The notes: generated from the letters alone by a model not told the origin. Shown: positions 28,353 to 38,693, counted from the stretch's first letter. The stretch is 64,000 nt of DNA from an uncultured Dehalococcoidia bacterium (GCA_951812625.1 CATOSP010000002.1:1932788-1996787); one strand, 5' to 3'. Numbers and translations are program-made.

Positions 28353-29811
28353 AACTGGACTTTGTACACTCAGGCGGCGTAAGCTAGGGGGTCGAGAAGT
28401 CTGTAGTAGAGTGCAGCAGGAGCTTTTTCGCCGTCGAGGCTGCGGATGCGACATTGAAAAACCCTCCGAGGCAATCCAAAGGTGGCGGCGCAACATGGCG
28501 ATGGCATCGACGAAGGTTGGAGCAGGCTTGGCGTACCACGCCGCCTGACGCTGGGTCAGAGGATGGCGTTTTTGCAACGAATGGGCTGCCAGCGCGACCC
28601 ATGAGAACATTCCCATCAAGACCGGCGTGGTGCGGGCGATGGCCCGGTCGGACCACTGGCGCTGGGTTTCCACACCCAGATGAGCCCGTACCTCCTGGAA
28701 GGTCACCTCCAGTTGCCAGCGCAACACGAACCATTCCAGGATGCAGGCCGGGGCCGCCGCCGTGTCGGTACACAGCAGCGCCTGGGTGGCCAGTTCGTTC
28801 CGGGGGTCCCGAATAAGCACCCAACGGATGGGCACTGGCGGCTTGCCCGAGTGGTACCAGACTGCGGTTTGGGAGGTGAGTTCCAGGATGCTGGTGCTGC
28901 CGTCGTACCAATCCACCGGCGTGGGGGTCCACGAGAGGGCCAGCAGATCGAGGAGTTCCTTCAGCGTGGGCAGACGGGCGCCTTTCACCCGGGGACGGCC
29001 GTTTTGACCCGGCCGGCGCGGCGGCGCCGGGGCATAGAGTGCGGCATCCAGGCGCAGTCTGGCGATAAGAGTCACTGGTTCCCGCAGGGATTGGCAAAAG
29101 TGGAGCAGATTCAGTACAGCGTAGCCGCTGTCCCCCACCAGTGGTCCGGTTGGGCAGCCAGCGGCGCAGTTGCAGGGCCATCTGACGGGCCCAGTCGGTG
29201 AGCTTCTTGTGAGAGCTTCCCCTTCGCTAGGTAATACCGTTCCGGGGGCGCCAGCACCGTGAGGAAAGGCAGAGCCCAGCGCCGTCCGGCCCAGGGTATG
29301 TGGCCCAGCCACATCAGGGAGACCCAGCGCAGTCCGCTGGCCTTGACCACGTAGCTCCTGCTGAAGCGCACGGCGTCGCGGTAAACTCCGAGGGCGTTGA
29401 TCTGCGGTCCCTGGCGCCGCTCCAGCGTCTCGTCGATACCGAATACCAGAGGAGCATCGCCCCAGTCCAGGTGCCGGATGAGCAATCCCAGCAGTACCTG
29501 GGACACCTGAAGGGGAGACCATGCCGCCCGATTGAGCACGTGATGGTAAAGAGCGTAGTTGCGGTCGCCGCTGAGGCCCATGACGCGCAGCGCCGCAGCT
29601 ACGGTGCGCTGGCCCGGGGTCAATACCGCGCCCACCAACAGCACTTGTGCTTTGTCCCAAGTCCGGCAATGGAACAGCGTGGCGAAGGGGATGAGAACGG
29701 CTACAATGGCGTCTGGCAGAGTGAGCATGGCCTGACCTACTGTGAGAGGTGGGATCAGGACAGCTTACCCTGCTCCTACGCTTTCTAATAGTTATTGGAC
29801 AAAGTCCAGTT
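28353..29811 (-). mobile_element. IS701-type insertion sequence remnant
   Basis: Bounded by a 13-bp perfect inverted repeat, AACTGGACTTTGT at 28353-28365 and ACAAAGTCCAGTT at 29799-29811. The interior is one transposase on the minus strand with at least two frameshifts. A clear target duplication is not visible. Confidence 0.75.
28384..29728 (-). pseudogene. IS701-family transposase, frameshifted
   Basis: From 29728 the frame MLTLPDAIVAVLIPFATLFH gives the N-terminal half, with Asp in VFGIDETLERRQGP, down to ERYYLAKGKL. Around 29170-29220 the frame changes so that VGDSGYAVLNLLHFCQSL (second Asp) and the rest, including LEWFVLRWQLEVTFQEVRAH (catalytic Glu), read in another frame. A further shift near 28450 brings the natural end KLLLHSTTDFSTP at 28384. 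Family members are about 430 residues; the repaired length fits. Inactive. Confidence 0.72.
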
Positions 29812-30065
29812 TAGTGGGGGCGCAGGGACGGAAGGCCTTGCTCTCCGCCGTCTGCTCCATCTATCACGTCTCCAAGACCTGGCATGGGGTATTTCTCGGA
29901 CACAGAGCTTGGCGCTCTGAGTGGCGTACTCCCAGCCGGATCTTTTTTGCAGTTTCGCGCAACATTTTCTTGCACAAGTCCAGGCATGAATTACCCGACA
30001 ACACGGGGGCGCTGGTAAGACCCTTCGTGACAAACTTCGGGTTCTTGGCGTTTATCATCATAGGG
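29812..30065 (+). other. Left flank of the 21.9-kb transposon, possible 5' part of a gene fused to 52 kb
   Basis: An open frame on the plus strand (beginning within the IS701 end) reads SRIFFAVSRNIFLHKSRHEL and then NFGFLAFIIIG up to the transposon boundary. If the transposon and one target copy are removed, the frame continues at 52005 and stops at a TGA that overlaps the ATG of the replication-relaxation gene (52052). This suggests, but does not prove, a small gene translationally coupled to it. Product not recognised. Confidence 0.35.
30057..30065. repeat. Left target-site duplication (ATCATAGGG)
   Basis: Nine bases identical to 51996-52004, immediately outside the left terminal inverted repeat. 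Confidence 0.82.
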
Positions 30066-30145
30066 GGCTTTGCACCTAAAGTCCGGGTTGAATCAGACTT
30101 TTGATTCAGCTTCGAACTTTTGATTCAAAAGCCAGTTTTAGTTCA
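30066..30145. repeat. Left terminal inverted repeat and subterminal repeats
   Basis: The 26-bp terminal repeat at 30066-30091 is followed by copies of a decamer near TTTTGATTCA: complement-strand units at 30071 and 30089, direct units at 30099, 30118 and 30136. Spacing of 18-19 bp suggests ordered binding of a transposase or replication protein. Confidence 0.7.
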
Positions 30146-30321
30146 GAGAGGAGCAAACTCTTCCGATGAGGCAAGGAGATGAGTTGCGCTCATAGCCAAA
30201 ACGCGCCCTCCAGCCAAACCGTTTCGCACAAGAACTGCTCGTTCTTAAGAGCAACTCTCACACGCCTTTCCCACTGACACTTTTCCCTTTCGCCGAACGC
30301 ACCCCTATGGTATTCTGCGCC

Positions 30322-30450
30322 TGCAACGGTCGCCAAGAGGCTTATTAAAGCCTACTGGCCTTACAAGACACCCATCGAACTTTTCTGCGTTGGGGCTGGC
30401 TATGCCATGCCCCCTTGCCGGCTCGATGGAAGGTCTGGGCGACCGTTGCA
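30322..30450 (+). ncRNA. Candidate structured RNA: three nested stems
   Basis: TGCAACGGTCGCC at 30322-30334 pairs perfectly with GGCGACCGTTGCA at 30438-30450. Inside it CCATCGA pairs with TCGATGG, and inside that GGGGC pairs with GCCCC around a 12-base loop. Such nesting in 129 bases is unlikely by chance. It lies 36 bp upstream of the lipoprotein gene, so it could be a leader element or an independent RNA. Strand is not certain because perfect stems read both ways. Confidence 0.45.
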
Positions 30451-30485
30451 AGTAGCTCAAGCCTCAACCTGCAAGGGGGTGCCCG

Positions 30486-31280
30486 TTGTTCCTTCACAAT
30501 AAGGTCATACTATCGCTCTCCGCCATGATCCTAACTCTGGCAGTAGCTTGTACCAGTACACCGACATTGAATCCACTACCCACCTACACTTCGTACCCAA
30601 CAGCAACGCCACAACCAACTCCTGAACCTCTACCAACGGCAACTTCTTATCCCACCTATACGCCACTTCCTACTCATACTCCGCTGGCAACATATACGCC
30701 CTACCCGACATACACATCAGTTCCACTTACTGCCACTCCACAACCAACGCCTACCAAAGCTCCTACGCCGAGGCCGACGTTCACACTGACTCCCAAACCA
30801 ACGCCGCGCCCCAATACCGGGCAATGGTTCACATGGGGAGAAATCAAGGATTTGGCTGAGGCTACCGGCATAAAGGAAGAATTGCCACGAATACTGGTCA
30901 ACGACGATGGCTACCAATCTAGGGCAAATTTGCAGATTGATTGCCAGCAGAAAGGCCGAGAACGAACCTTGGAGCTCTACGTTTCGTGGAGATACTATTT
31001 GGGTGGAGACGTAATCATATTCATGAAACCTACGGGAACCCCACAGGTCGAGTACACCATCAAGGGAGGCCAATCACTGGTACGCCATTGGAGTCCTGGT
31101 AAGTCCGACGGCAAAGTTCATTCCGTGTTCGCTCCTCCAGCGGTCCGAGACGACATTCTTTCGGCCCTATCGCAAGGGGCCGGTAGGTTGTCGGTGACCT
31201 TCGAGGAGTCCACATTCGGATTTCCGACTCATGGGTTCATCGAAGCGATCAAGCCTGTGTTCGACGCCTGTGACAGATAA
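30486..31280 (+). CDS. Lipoprotein with Thr/Pro-rich linker
   Basis: A 264-residue protein starting at TTG 30486, chosen because AAGGGGGTG precedes it. Residues 1-22 form a signal peptide ending in a lipobox (TLAVAC), so the mature Cys would be lipid-anchored. Residues about 23-110 are a low-complexity Thr/Pro/Tyr linker (repeats like [11 protein letters not shown]), typical of Chloroflexota. The C-terminal 150 residues form a beta-rich domain with [20 protein letters not shown], reminiscent of VasI/IalB-like domains; I cannot assign a function. First gene of the transposon cargo. Confidence 0.75.
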   Translation: MFLHNKVILSLSAMILTLAVACTSTPTLNPLPTYTSYPTATPQPTPEPLPTATSYPTYTPLPTHTPLATYTPYPTYTSVPLTATPQPTPTKAPTPRPTFTLTPKPTPRPNTGQWFTWGEIKDLAEATGIKEELPRILVNDDGYQSRANLQIDCQQKGRERTLELYVSWRYYLGGDVIIFMKPTGTPQVEYTIKGGQSLVRHWSPGKSDGKVHSVFAPPAVRDDILSALSQGAGRLSVTFEESTFGFPTHGFIEAIKPVFDACDR

Positions 31281-31744
31281 TCCCGACACCCTCAACGAGC
31301 TCCTAAACTCTATGCCTGCCAGTCGAGCATAACCCTTGCAGATGAGTCGAACGACAGAACATTTTCAGAAGGGACTGTAGCCGCCCATCTTGGCGATGTG
31401 GTGGGTCACTTCTGGACGGCTCTTGAGCCAGGGTTAGGCGGGCGAAGCTTAAGGTTGGGCGATTCCATAATTCGTAACCTTATTGGCAGTTTTAGTCAGG
31501 GACTTTGCTCCCTTGAGAGTTTCGCAATTCTCTCGACACCGAGACTCCCACTGGAAATGCGGTGGTAGCCCCACCATTCACGGGGGACGATCGAGTGTGA
31601 TATAACGAGTGGGACATGGGGACCTGACACCATGGAGAGAACGGCACGATGACCAGCCAAAACCAAACGGGTCGGTACTTTGCAGGCCCCGTTTGCTTTT
31701 AGCAGTTACCATTGCTAGACTACCCTCCACGATAGGGGGGCGTT
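31281..31744. other. Gap upstream of HNH gene
   Basis: About 460 bp without a supported gene. A small hairpin GGTGGTAGCCCCACC lies near 31561-31575. The frames present lack ribosome sites. Nothing else is seen. Confidence 0.4.
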
Positions 31745-32143
31745 ATGTTATTTGGAGGTCTCTTCGACGAACCCAAGCAACAGAGAGCGAGGCCCAGTTT
31801 CAACACCAAAGACAAGGAGTTTCTCTACGAGCGACAAAAGGGAAGGTGCGCCGGGTGTAGAGAGAAACTTCCCATGAAAGTCTTGCAGGTTGACCATGTC
31901 AAGGCATTCTCCAAAGGCGGGAGTGATAAACCGTCAAACTTGCAGCTTCTCTGTGGCCCTTGCAATGCCAGCAAGGGTAGTGGGACACAGGCCCAGTTCA
32001 AGAAGAAGCTACAGTCCCAATCCTCCGCCAAGTCGTCCACATCGGCCAAAGCCAAGAAAACCAATGCCACCGTGAAGAAGACGGCGACTAAGAAGAGGAC
32101 AAGCAAACCCAAAGACCCGTTTGCCGATTTCTTCCGTATCTAA
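31745..32143 (+). CDS. HNH endonuclease with basic tail
   Basis: A 132-residue protein. The zinc-HNH fold is clear: CAGCREKLP, then the catalytic VDHVKAFSKGGSDKPSNLQL and LLCGPCNASKG, which gives two Cys pairs and the His-Asn-His core in residues about 36-80. The last 45 residues are Lys/Ser/Ala/Thr-rich (AKAKKTNATVKKTATKKRT) and should bind DNA non-specifically. ATG 31745 follows a G-rich stretch at 31734-31741 that could act as the ribosome site. HNH enzymes of this type nick or cut DNA in phages, restriction and mobile elements. No methylase partner is adjacent. Confidence 0.85.
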   Translation: MLFGGLFDEPKQQRARPSFNTKDKEFLYERQKGRCAGCREKLPMKVLQVDHVKAFSKGGSDKPSNLQLLCGPCNASKGSGTQAQFKKKLQSQSSAKSSTSAKAKKTNATVKKTATKKRTSKPKDPFADFFRI

Positions 32144-32330
32144 CGCTTGGCGTTGTGTTCCTTGACTGCCTGTTGCGCCCGCGCCCTGGCGCGACTACCC
32201 AGGCCATACAGAGGGGTTCTGGGGACCGGCGCCCGGTCTTGCTGTACACCGCTGTCCATTCCCCTTTCGACCTCCCGGCCCGCACTCGGGCTTTCTTGGA
32301 TGCTGGTTTCTTACGCTTGGATACAGGCAT
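32088..32330 (-). CDS. Small basic protein, not recognised
   Basis: An 80-residue frame beginning MPVSKRKKPASKKARVRAGR, strongly basic at its N-terminus. It overlaps the 3' end of the HNH gene on the other strand by 56 bp. The N-terminal composition argues for a real DNA- or RNA-binding protein, but the C-terminal half looks less protein-like. Might be co-transcribed with the membrane ORF just upstream. Confidence 0.35.
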   Translation of the reverse strand: MPVSKRKKPASKKARVRAGRSKGEWTAVYSKTGRRSPEPLCMAWVVAPGRGRNRQSRNTTPSVRYGRNRQTGLWVCLSSS

Positions 32331-32396
32331 AGTCCTCTCCTATCAAACCGTTTTGCTGGAGTGTCTCAAGCGTGGCGATTCTAGTCCCGCTGGTAT

Positions 32397-32630
32397 CTAT
32401 GGCCGCTCTCGGCTTGCTTGTTGGGATCGGGTCTCGGAGTCCGGCAGCGGGGATATGTGCTTCTGTAGCAACCGCTGTAGTTTTCCTAATCGCCATTCCA
32501 ACAGGATGTTGGCCCCCGTAAGAGCCACCAAGGCGGCGATAATTATGGGATTGTGCCAGGGTTTTACCCGACCATCTGTTCGGGGCGTCAGACACCCGGG
32601 ACGATATGCCACCATTTTACCCAAAGGCAC
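32397..32630 (-). CDS. Small single-span membrane protein, not recognised
   Basis: A 77-residue frame with one hydrophobic helix (NPIIIAALVALTGANILLEW, residues about 28-47) followed by a basic amphipathic tail. A second start, MVAYRPGC, is possible. Nothing in it identifies a function. Remaining sequence up to 32849 holds no other supported gene. Confidence 0.35.
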   Translation of the reverse strand: MPLGKMVAYRPGCLTPRTDGRVKPWHNPIIIAALVALTGANILLEWRLGKLQRLLQKHISPLPDSETRSQQASRERP

Positions 32631-32849
32631 TGCACTGACTACCCGCCTAACACCAACCCCACGAAAACACTAAATCGGATCCAAGACTGGCCCAGGTTCA
32701 CATCAGGCCGACGCTTAATCCGTCAACATCGTGCCCGTGGGAACAGTCTGCAACCCTCCCCAGCTACTGACGCTCGCAGGGAACCCGCATCAGCTCAGGG
32801 ATGCCAGCCGGAGAGGAACAGCCGCAGGACTAAAGGTCCGCCGCCGTGT

Positions 32850-33965
32850 TCAAGCGGCCAACGAGAACAACTCCGGCTGAAGGGGCATGGGCCTATCGAG
32901 ATCAACGGCGGTAGCTGAACCTGACCGCCCACCACGTCTCATGTCCTGGAGCCTCAGATGCCGACCAGCCATGTTGCGGACCACAGCCCCCATCTGTTCC
33001 AAGACCTCGACGGCACGGTGATTGTGGCGCCACATGAATTCCGCCAAATACCTGGGCAGATGTTTCACGCTGACCTGGTGAAAGATTCCCTTGAGCACTC
33101 TCTTGACCACTGCCCAGTGGGATTCCACCGAATTGGTTGTATAACCCTCATCATCCACGTACTGTCCCCTGCTGTGATTGACAGCTATATGGGTCCTACC
33201 CTTCAGTTCGTTGTAGCCCGCATGCTGGTCAGTCACTACGGTAGTCCCAGGCAACGTCAGACGCTCAAGGAACTCCCTCAGAGTAGGCCCATCCGGCGTG
33301 CCGATGACCTCGGCCCAGACCCGTCCCGTATCCTCGCCACGGACCCCCACGACTGGAGTCTTTCCAGTCGCGCCGCGGCCGGACCGGAGCTTCCTATTGG
33401 AGTGCTTGTTTTTCTCAAGGCCGCCCACATAGGTCTCGTCAGCCTGCACCGCGTTGGAAAAGACCGGTTGCCCTTCCTCGAGCCCCTTGCGGATGCGATG
33501 AAGCAGATGGAGGGCAGTCCCATGTCTGACCTTCAGCAACACCGCCAACTGGAGCGAGGACGTCCCCTTGCGGTTCCCCAGCACATGGAACAGGGCGATC
33601 GCCCACTTGCGGAGCCCGAGGTTGGAGCTGTGCATCACCGTTCCGGTCGTCACCGAGAAATCGCGGCGGCAATCCCGACACCGGAAAGGCTGAGGCTTGC
33701 GCGTCCTGCGCACAGAGACACGTTCGGATTCACAATCAAGACAACGGACGCTGTCCGGCCAGCGCTGCTTGACAAACCAAGCCTCGGCAGCGGCGTCATC
33801 CGGCATCAATTCAACGAAGTCCTCGAAACCCAACCCGACGCGTTTCCGCAGCCTCCGGTAATCGTTGGATGCCCCTCTCGGAGCAGACCCTCTGGGTTGG
33901 TGTCCTGGCCGGCGCGTCACCACCCAGGGCCGGTCCCGCAGCAGCCGGGAAATGCTGCGGGACAC
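32850..33965 (-). CDS. IS1595-family transposase
   Basis: A 371-residue transposase. Two zinc-finger pairs are seen (VRCLDCESERV and FRCRDCRRDF), followed by the ISXO2-like catalytic domain with Asp in QADETYVGGLEK, Asp in VVTDQHAGYNEL and the Asn/Glu region NSVESHWAVVKRVLKG. An N-terminal Arg-rich extension of about 30 residues may be spurious; initiation inside the frame is possible. I cannot find convincing inverted repeats around it, so it may be a fixed or domesticated copy within the transposon. Confidence 0.85.
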   Translation of the reverse strand: MSRSISRLLRDRPWVVTRRPGHQPRGSAPRGASNDYRRLRKRVGLGFEDFVELMPDDAAAEAWFVKQRWPDSVRCLDCESERVSVRRTRKPQPFRCRDCRRDFSVTTGTVMHSSNLGLRKWAIALFHVLGNRKGTSSLQLAVLLKVRHGTALHLLHRIRKGLEEGQPVFSNAVQADETYVGGLEKNKHSNRKLRSGRGATGKTPVVGVRGEDTGRVWAEVIGTPDGPTLREFLERLTLPGTTVVTDQHAGYNELKGRTHIAVNHSRGQYVDDEGYTTNSVESHWAVVKRVLKGIFHQVSVKHLPRYLAEFMWRHNHRAVEVLEQMGAVVRNMAGRHLRLQDMRRGGRSGSATAVDLDRPMPLQPELFSLAA

Positions 33966-34325
33966 ATCATTATATATAATAATACTGTAAGCGGCGATTA
34001 CGAATTACAGCTATCTAAAACTCGTGAAACTCGTTCCTCGGGCCAATGTGTACATCCCCATCGAGACAACCTTCAGAACTCAACTCCAAGTCAACGGAGA
34101 AGAACCGGGAACTCCGCAAGCCCAGAGATGCCTGGCAGAACGGGCATGAACCCCGCTGCCAACCGTACTCAGCGCCAAGAACGGACGACACTCAAATCCC
34201 GAGAACCGTGACTCCGGTGCTCGGCAGGCACCGGAACTCACGATGTCTGAATACCCGCAGGTTGCGCTCAATGTACATTTCCATATAATGTCCATCTGGA
34301 CATTCAGCTCGAGGAGAACACCCGC
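33966..34325. other. Gap upstream of RHH gene
   Basis: About 360 bp. It starts with an AT-rich patch (ATTATATATAATAATA, 33969-33984) next to the IS1595 gene and otherwise holds no supported gene. It must contain the promoter for the RHH gene. Confidence 0.4.
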
Positions 34326-34493
34326 ATGGCAACCAGAAAGAGGATAATCATCGAGGTGGAAGAAGAGTTCCAGAGAAGGCTGAAAGCTACAGCCGCCATG
34401 CAGGGCATGAGCATAAAAGACTACTGTCAAAGGGTTATCGGGAAGGAACTCGAAAAGGACGCGGCACATGAACCAGGGCCACAAAGCAACTAA
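34326..34493 (+). CDS. Ribbon-helix-helix (CopG/Arc-like) DNA-binding protein
   Basis: A 55-residue protein starting at ATG 34326 after GAGGAGAAC. RKRIIIEVEEEFQRRLKATA forms the beta strand and first helix and MQGMSIKDYCQRVIGKEL the second helix, the RHH fold used by antitoxins and small repressors. No toxin follows directly: the next frame is a 30-residue ORF overlapping its end and then a membrane protein. It might autoregulate this part of the transposon. Confidence 0.7.
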   Translation: MATRKRIIIEVEEEFQRRLKATAAMQGMSIKDYCQRVIGKELEKDAAHEPGPQSN

Positions 34494-34622
34494 CCGGAAC
34501 AGCCACCGGATCAAACGGACCGCAAACGAAGAGCCGGCGAAGCCCACCTGTACCCAGTGAGACAGGGGCCAGTGCCTTCCCACGGGACATGAAAGCACCC
34601 GGGAAGGAACCAACAACCCACG

Positions 34623-34958
34623 ATGGCAATTCCGATAGTAATCGCAGCCATACCCGTCCTGAAAGCAGTTGCCACGGCAGCCGCAGCCGCAATGGCTGCC
34701 GTGGCGGGGAAAAAGGCGGGAGAGAAGCTGTTCGACCGTGAGCGTGACCAGAACACAGCTTCAGAGGTAGCCGAAGCCGCGGCCATCGCGGTAGCCCAGC
34801 AGCGAGCCAAGGAGGCCGAGGAAAGGGCCGATGCTGCCGAACAAGCACTGCGCCAAGAAATAGCCATACGGAGGACACTGGCAAGAGTAGTGTTACCCAT
34901 CGCCATCTTAGCCGGGCTCGCAGCCGGCATACTGATAGGTTGGCTACTAATACCATGA
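34623..34958 (+). CDS. Small two-span membrane protein with Ala-rich coiled coil
   Basis: A 111-residue protein: hydrophobic Ala-rich N-terminus (AIPIVIAAIPVLKAVATAAA), a charged coiled coil (residues about 45-80, AQQRAKEAEERADAAEQALR) and a C-terminal membrane span (VVLPIAILAGLAAGILIGWL). Function not known. It lies between the RHH gene and the restriction operon. Confidence 0.55.
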   Translation: MAIPIVIAAIPVLKAVATAAAAAMAAVAGKKAGEKLFDRERDQNTASEVAEAAAIAVAQQRAKEAEERADAAEQALRQEIAIRRTLARVVLPIAILAGLAAGILIGWLLIP

Positions 34959-35186
34959 TGGGAAACCTCCGCCATTCTCTGATATGAGCTGAGACCACTC
35001 AGAAATCAGCATTGAGGGCCAGTGTCACTTGAGCAACGTGACGATCACCGAGGGCCAGACCTTGACTTGGCCCATGTTCAACGAGCCCATGAGGGTGGTC
35101 ACCACCACACTCTGTAAGTCCCCCACATACTCGCAATACTACCGGCAGGAAACCATCCCGCCGGGAACCTCAGATCGGAGACCGGA

Positions 35187-36746
35187 ATGACCTCATCGTC
35201 CAAAGCAACAGCTCCCGACATCGGAGAGTACCAATCACAGCTTTGGCGCGCAGCCGATACCCTCAGGGGCAACATCGACGCGGCGGAGTACAAGCACGTC
35301 GTCCTCCCGCTTATCTTCCTGAAATACATCTCAGACGCTTTCGAGGAGCTCCACGAGGAACTGGTGTCCCAAGAAGGTGAAGGGGTGGATCCCGAAGAGC
35401 CGGACTACTACAAAGCCAACAACGTCTTCTGGGTCCCACAGGAAGCCCGTTGGTCAAAGATTCAAGCCCAGGCTAGGCAGCAAACCAACGGTGCCACCAT
35501 CGACCAGGCGATGAACGCCATCGAGCGGGATAACCAAGCTCTAAAGGGCGTCCTGCCCAAGGACTTCGGGCGGGACGGGCTGGATAAACAGGTTCTTGGA
35601 CAGGTGATCGACCTGGTCAGCAACATCAAGGTGGGAGGAGCAGAAGCCCAAGCCACTGACGTTTTGGGAAGAGTCTACGAGTACTTTCTGGAACAGTTCG
35701 CCATGGCCGAGGGCCGCAAGGGCGGAGAGTTCTACACCTCCAGGTCGGTCGTACAACTCCTAGTCGAGATGCTCAGGCCATACCGGGGACGGGTCTATGA
35801 TCCCTGCTGCGGTTCCGCAGGCATGTTCATCCAGTCCATCAGGTTCATCGAGTCCCACACCTCCGGCAACGGCAACGGAGGAAGGGCCAGGAACGCCCTT
35901 TCCATCTACGGACAGGAATCCAATCAGACCACTTGGCGGCTCGCCCAGATGAACCTAGCCATCCGGGGAATCGAGAGCCAGGTCGAGTACGGAGATAGCT
36001 TCAGGAACGACCGCCATCCGGACCTGAAGGCCGACTACATCCTAGCCAACCCTCCCTTCAACGTGAAGGAATGGCAGGGGAACCAGCTCCGGGAGGACAA
36101 GCGCTGGGTATACGGGATACCGCCTGTAGGCAACGCCAACTTCGCCTGGGTCCAGCACTTCCTGCACCACCTATCCACCAGGGGAGTAGCGGGATTCGTC
36201 CTCGCCAACGGGTCGATGTCCTCCAACACATCGGGTGAGGGGGAGATCCGCAAGAACATCATCGAAGCCGACCTAGTGGACTGCATCATCGCCCTACCCG
36301 GCCAACTGTTCCGGTCAACTCAGATACCCGTCTGCCTGTGGTTCCTCCGCCGAGGACGGCGGGAACGGAAGGGGGAAACCCTGTTCGTCGACGCCCGCAA
36401 GATGGGCTTTATGGCGGACCGCACCCACCGGGACCTGACGGGAGATGAGATAGGCCAGATCAGCAACACCTATCATGCCTGGCGGGGCGACAAGGAGGCA
36501 GGCGACTACGCCGACATCCCCGGCTTCTGCAAGAGCGCCGCGATGGAGGAAGTCCGCAGGCACGGTCACGTCCTGACTCCCGGTCGGTACGTGGACGCGG
36601 AGCCGCAGCCCGACGACGGCGAGCCCTTCCAGGAGAAGATGACCCGACTCGCTGCCCAGTGGCGGGAGCAACAGGAGGAGGCCCAAAGGCTGGACAAAGC
36701 TATTGCAGAGAACCTGCGGGCCCTCGGATTTGGCGGGGAGGCGTAA
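35187..36746 (+). CDS. hsdM: Type I restriction-modification system, methyltransferase subunit
   Basis: A 519-residue N6-adenine methyltransferase. The N-terminal HsdM helical domain ([20 protein letters not shown], residues 12-31, then [14 protein letters not shown]) precedes the catalytic domain with SAM motif [14 protein letters not shown] (about residue 205) and the adenine-binding NPPFN (about residue 288). It methylates the recognition sequence in complex with HsdS and, with HsdR, cuts unmethylated DNA. ATG 35187 is preceded by CGGAGACCGGA. Its stop is 3 bp before the hsdS start, a tight operon. Confidence 0.95.
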   Translation: MTSSSKATAPDIGEYQSQLWRAADTLRGNIDAAEYKHVVLPLIFLKYISDAFEELHEELVSQEGEGVDPEEPDYYKANNVFWVPQEARWSKIQAQARQQTNGATIDQAMNAIERDNQALKGVLPKDFGRDGLDKQVLGQVIDLVSNIKVGGAEAQATDVLGRVYEYFLEQFAMAEGRKGGEFYTSRSVVQLLVEMLRPYRGRVYDPCCGSAGMFIQSIRFIESHTSGNGNGGRARNALSIYGQESNQTTWRLAQMNLAIRGIESQVEYGDSFRNDRHPDLKADYILANPPFNVKEWQGNQLREDKRWVYGIPPVGNANFAWVQHFLHHLSTRGVAGFVLANGSMSSNTSGEGEIRKNIIEADLVDCIIALPGQLFRSTQIPVCLWFLRRGRRERKGETLFVDARKMGFMADRTHRDLTGDEIGQISNTYHAWRGDKEAGDYADIPGFCKSAAMEEVRRHGHVLTPGRYVDAEPQPDDGEPFQEKMTRLAAQWREQQEEAQRLDKAIAENLRALGFGGEA

Positions 36747-36749
36747 GCG

Positions 36750-38072
36750 GTGACCCTCAAGCAGGCAACTAACTCAACCAGTGGGGCGCAACCAAGAGCA
36801 ACGCTGGGCCAAATTGTCGATGTCAGGCTTAGCAGCGTGGACAAGAAGACCAAGGTAGGAGAAATCCCTGTCCGCCTATGCAACTACACCGACGTTTACA
36901 ACAACAACTTCATAAAAGCCGATATGGATTTCATGGCGGCAACAGGAACAGATCGGGAGGTCGAGAACTGCACTCTGTACGCTGATGACGTGGTGATAAC
37001 CAAAGACTCCGAAAAGGACGACGATATAGGCGTTCCCGCGCTGGTACGCGAGAACATCCCGGGTCTAGTCTGCGGCTACCACCTAGCCATCCTTAGACCA
37101 AACCCATCCAAGGTAGACGGAGCCTATCTGTTCTACGCCCTCGGCACAAAAGAGGCCCAACACCAGTTCCACTCCTTTGCGAATGGGATAACACGTTTCG
37201 GGATACGCAAGTCGGACCTAAGTTTAGTCGAAGTCCCCCTTCCGCCCATACCCGAGCAACGCGCCATAGCCCACATCCTCGGCACCCTGGACGACAAGAT
37301 CGAGTTGAACCGCCGGATGAACCAGACCCTGGAGGCGATGTCTCGGGCCATCTTTCAGGACTGGTTCGTGGACTTCGGGCCGGTCCGCGCCAAGTTGGAG
37401 GGCCGGGACCCTTACCTGCCGCCGGAACTGTGGGACCTGTTCACCGACGACATGGTGGACTCGGAACTGGGAGAGATACCTGAGGGGTGGGAGGTCGGTG
37501 TGCTGTCCGACATAGTGGAACTCTTGGGGGGTGGAACACCACGGACATCAGTGCCCGACTACTGGGATGGGGAAATTCCCTGGTACACGCCAAAAGATGC
37601 TCCAGGAACCAGCGACGTATTCGCCTTGGCTACGGAAAGGTCGATAACCCAAGCAGGGGTAGACAACAGCTCAACAAAGATTCTCCCTGCAGGAACGACC
37701 GTGATATCGGCCAGAGGTACCGTTGGGCGGTTGGCTTGCCTAGGGGTACCAATGGCCATGAACCAGACATGCTATGGCATTCGTGGAAAAAGCGGCTATC
37801 CAGACTACTTTACCTACTGGGGAGTGGAAAACTCTGTCAACGGGTTGCAGACAAGAACTCATGGGACGGTGTTTGACACCATCACCCGGGAAACTTTCCA
37901 GATGGCAGAAACTGTCTTGGGGCCACACCCAGTAGTGCATGCTTTTGAGTTAACCATAGGGAACCTGATGAACAGAATCCGAGAAAACCTCAAGGAATCC
38001 CGATACTTAGCCGCCCAGCGTGAAGCCATGCTCCCCAAACTCATATCCGGGGAGATAACGACGGTTGCATGA
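36750..38072 (+). CDS. hsdS: Type I restriction-modification system, specificity subunit
   Basis: A 440-residue protein with two target-recognition domains. The first spans about residues 10-165. The conserved spacer PPIPEQRAIAHILGTLDDKI plus LNRRMNQTLEAMSRAIFQDW follows. The second begins EIPEGWEVGVLSDIVELLGG and ends before a matching helix RENLKESRYLAAQREAMLPK. Each domain reads half of a bipartite DNA site. GTG 36750 lies 3 bp after hsdM. Recognition sequence cannot be deduced. Confidence 0.92.
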   Translation: MTLKQATNSTSGAQPRATLGQIVDVRLSSVDKKTKVGEIPVRLCNYTDVYNNNFIKADMDFMAATGTDREVENCTLYADDVVITKDSEKDDDIGVPALVRENIPGLVCGYHLAILRPNPSKVDGAYLFYALGTKEAQHQFHSFANGITRFGIRKSDLSLVEVPLPPIPEQRAIAHILGTLDDKIELNRRMNQTLEAMSRAIFQDWFVDFGPVRAKLEGRDPYLPPELWDLFTDDMVDSELGEIPEGWEVGVLSDIVELLGGGTPRTSVPDYWDGEIPWYTPKDAPGTSDVFALATERSITQAGVDNSSTKILPAGTTVISARGTVGRLACLGVPMAMNQTCYGIRGKSGYPDYFTYWGVENSVNGLQTRTHGTVFDTITRETFQMAETVLGPHPVVHAFELTIGNLMNRIRENLKESRYLAAQREAMLPKLISGEITTVA

Positions 38073-38115
38073 AACCGACGGCCGCCGGCACACAAAGGCC
38101 CTTGTAGGATTGAAG

Positions 38116-38658
38116 ATGGCGAAATTTGATAGCCGTCCACTCAAATGGACAGACATTCTAGGGCGGTTTGAGGCCCATTCTCATCAAACCCATACTCACA
38201 ACACCCTCGGCCTGATAGGAGCACTCCAAGATCGAGGCTGGATCTTCTGGCCTGAGGGATCCTCCCAACGGCAACGGTGGGATGAAGGCTGCGCTGAGTT
38301 GTGGAGTTTCTTAAACAGGTTAGGCACTCGACGGGACTTGGAAAAGCAAGACTTAGCCACCGCCATGAGAGAATTCATACAGGAGTTCGAGCACACCACA
38401 GGACGCATGTATCAGATGCTCTACGGGGAAGTTGAAGACCCAGACAACGACCCTAATATCGCCGAGTTGTTCGACTGGTTCAACTTCACTTTCAGATCGG
38501 CCATATATGCCTTGCTGTCAGGCTGGATCGACGACAAGCAGGACCACTTCCTCGTGACTGCCCGTATCAACCTCACCACAGGCGAAACCTCCCAGGAGAG
38601 GTCGGGAACACCGATGAGGGTCCCGAAGAAATACCGACATACCACCAGACGACTATAA
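38116..38658 (+). CDS. Unknown protein inside the type I RM operon
   Basis: A 180-residue soluble protein starting at ATG 38116 after GTAGGATTG. Trp- and Phe-rich ([39 protein letters not shown]), without motifs I recognise. It lies 43 bp after hsdS and 35 bp before hsdR, all on one strand. Extra genes between hsdS and hsdR are often toxins, antitoxin-like inhibitors or accessory defence genes; a role here is inferred only from position. Confidence 0.65.
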   Translation: MAKFDSRPLKWTDILGRFEAHSHQTHTHNTLGLIGALQDRGWIFWPEGSSQRQRWDEGCAELWSFLNRLGTRRDLEKQDLATAMREFIQEFEHTTGRMYQMLYGEVEDPDNDPNIAELFDWFNFTFRSAIYALLSGWIDDKQDHFLVTARINLTTGETSQERSGTPMRVPKKYRHTTRRL

Positions 38659-38693
38659 CCGGCTCGTTCCCCACCAGCACTACGAGTTGCCAA

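Noticed and set aside
28201..28548. 115-residue plus-strand frame at the IS701 left end
   Set aside because: It crosses the inverted repeat into the antisense of the transposase and resembles nothing.
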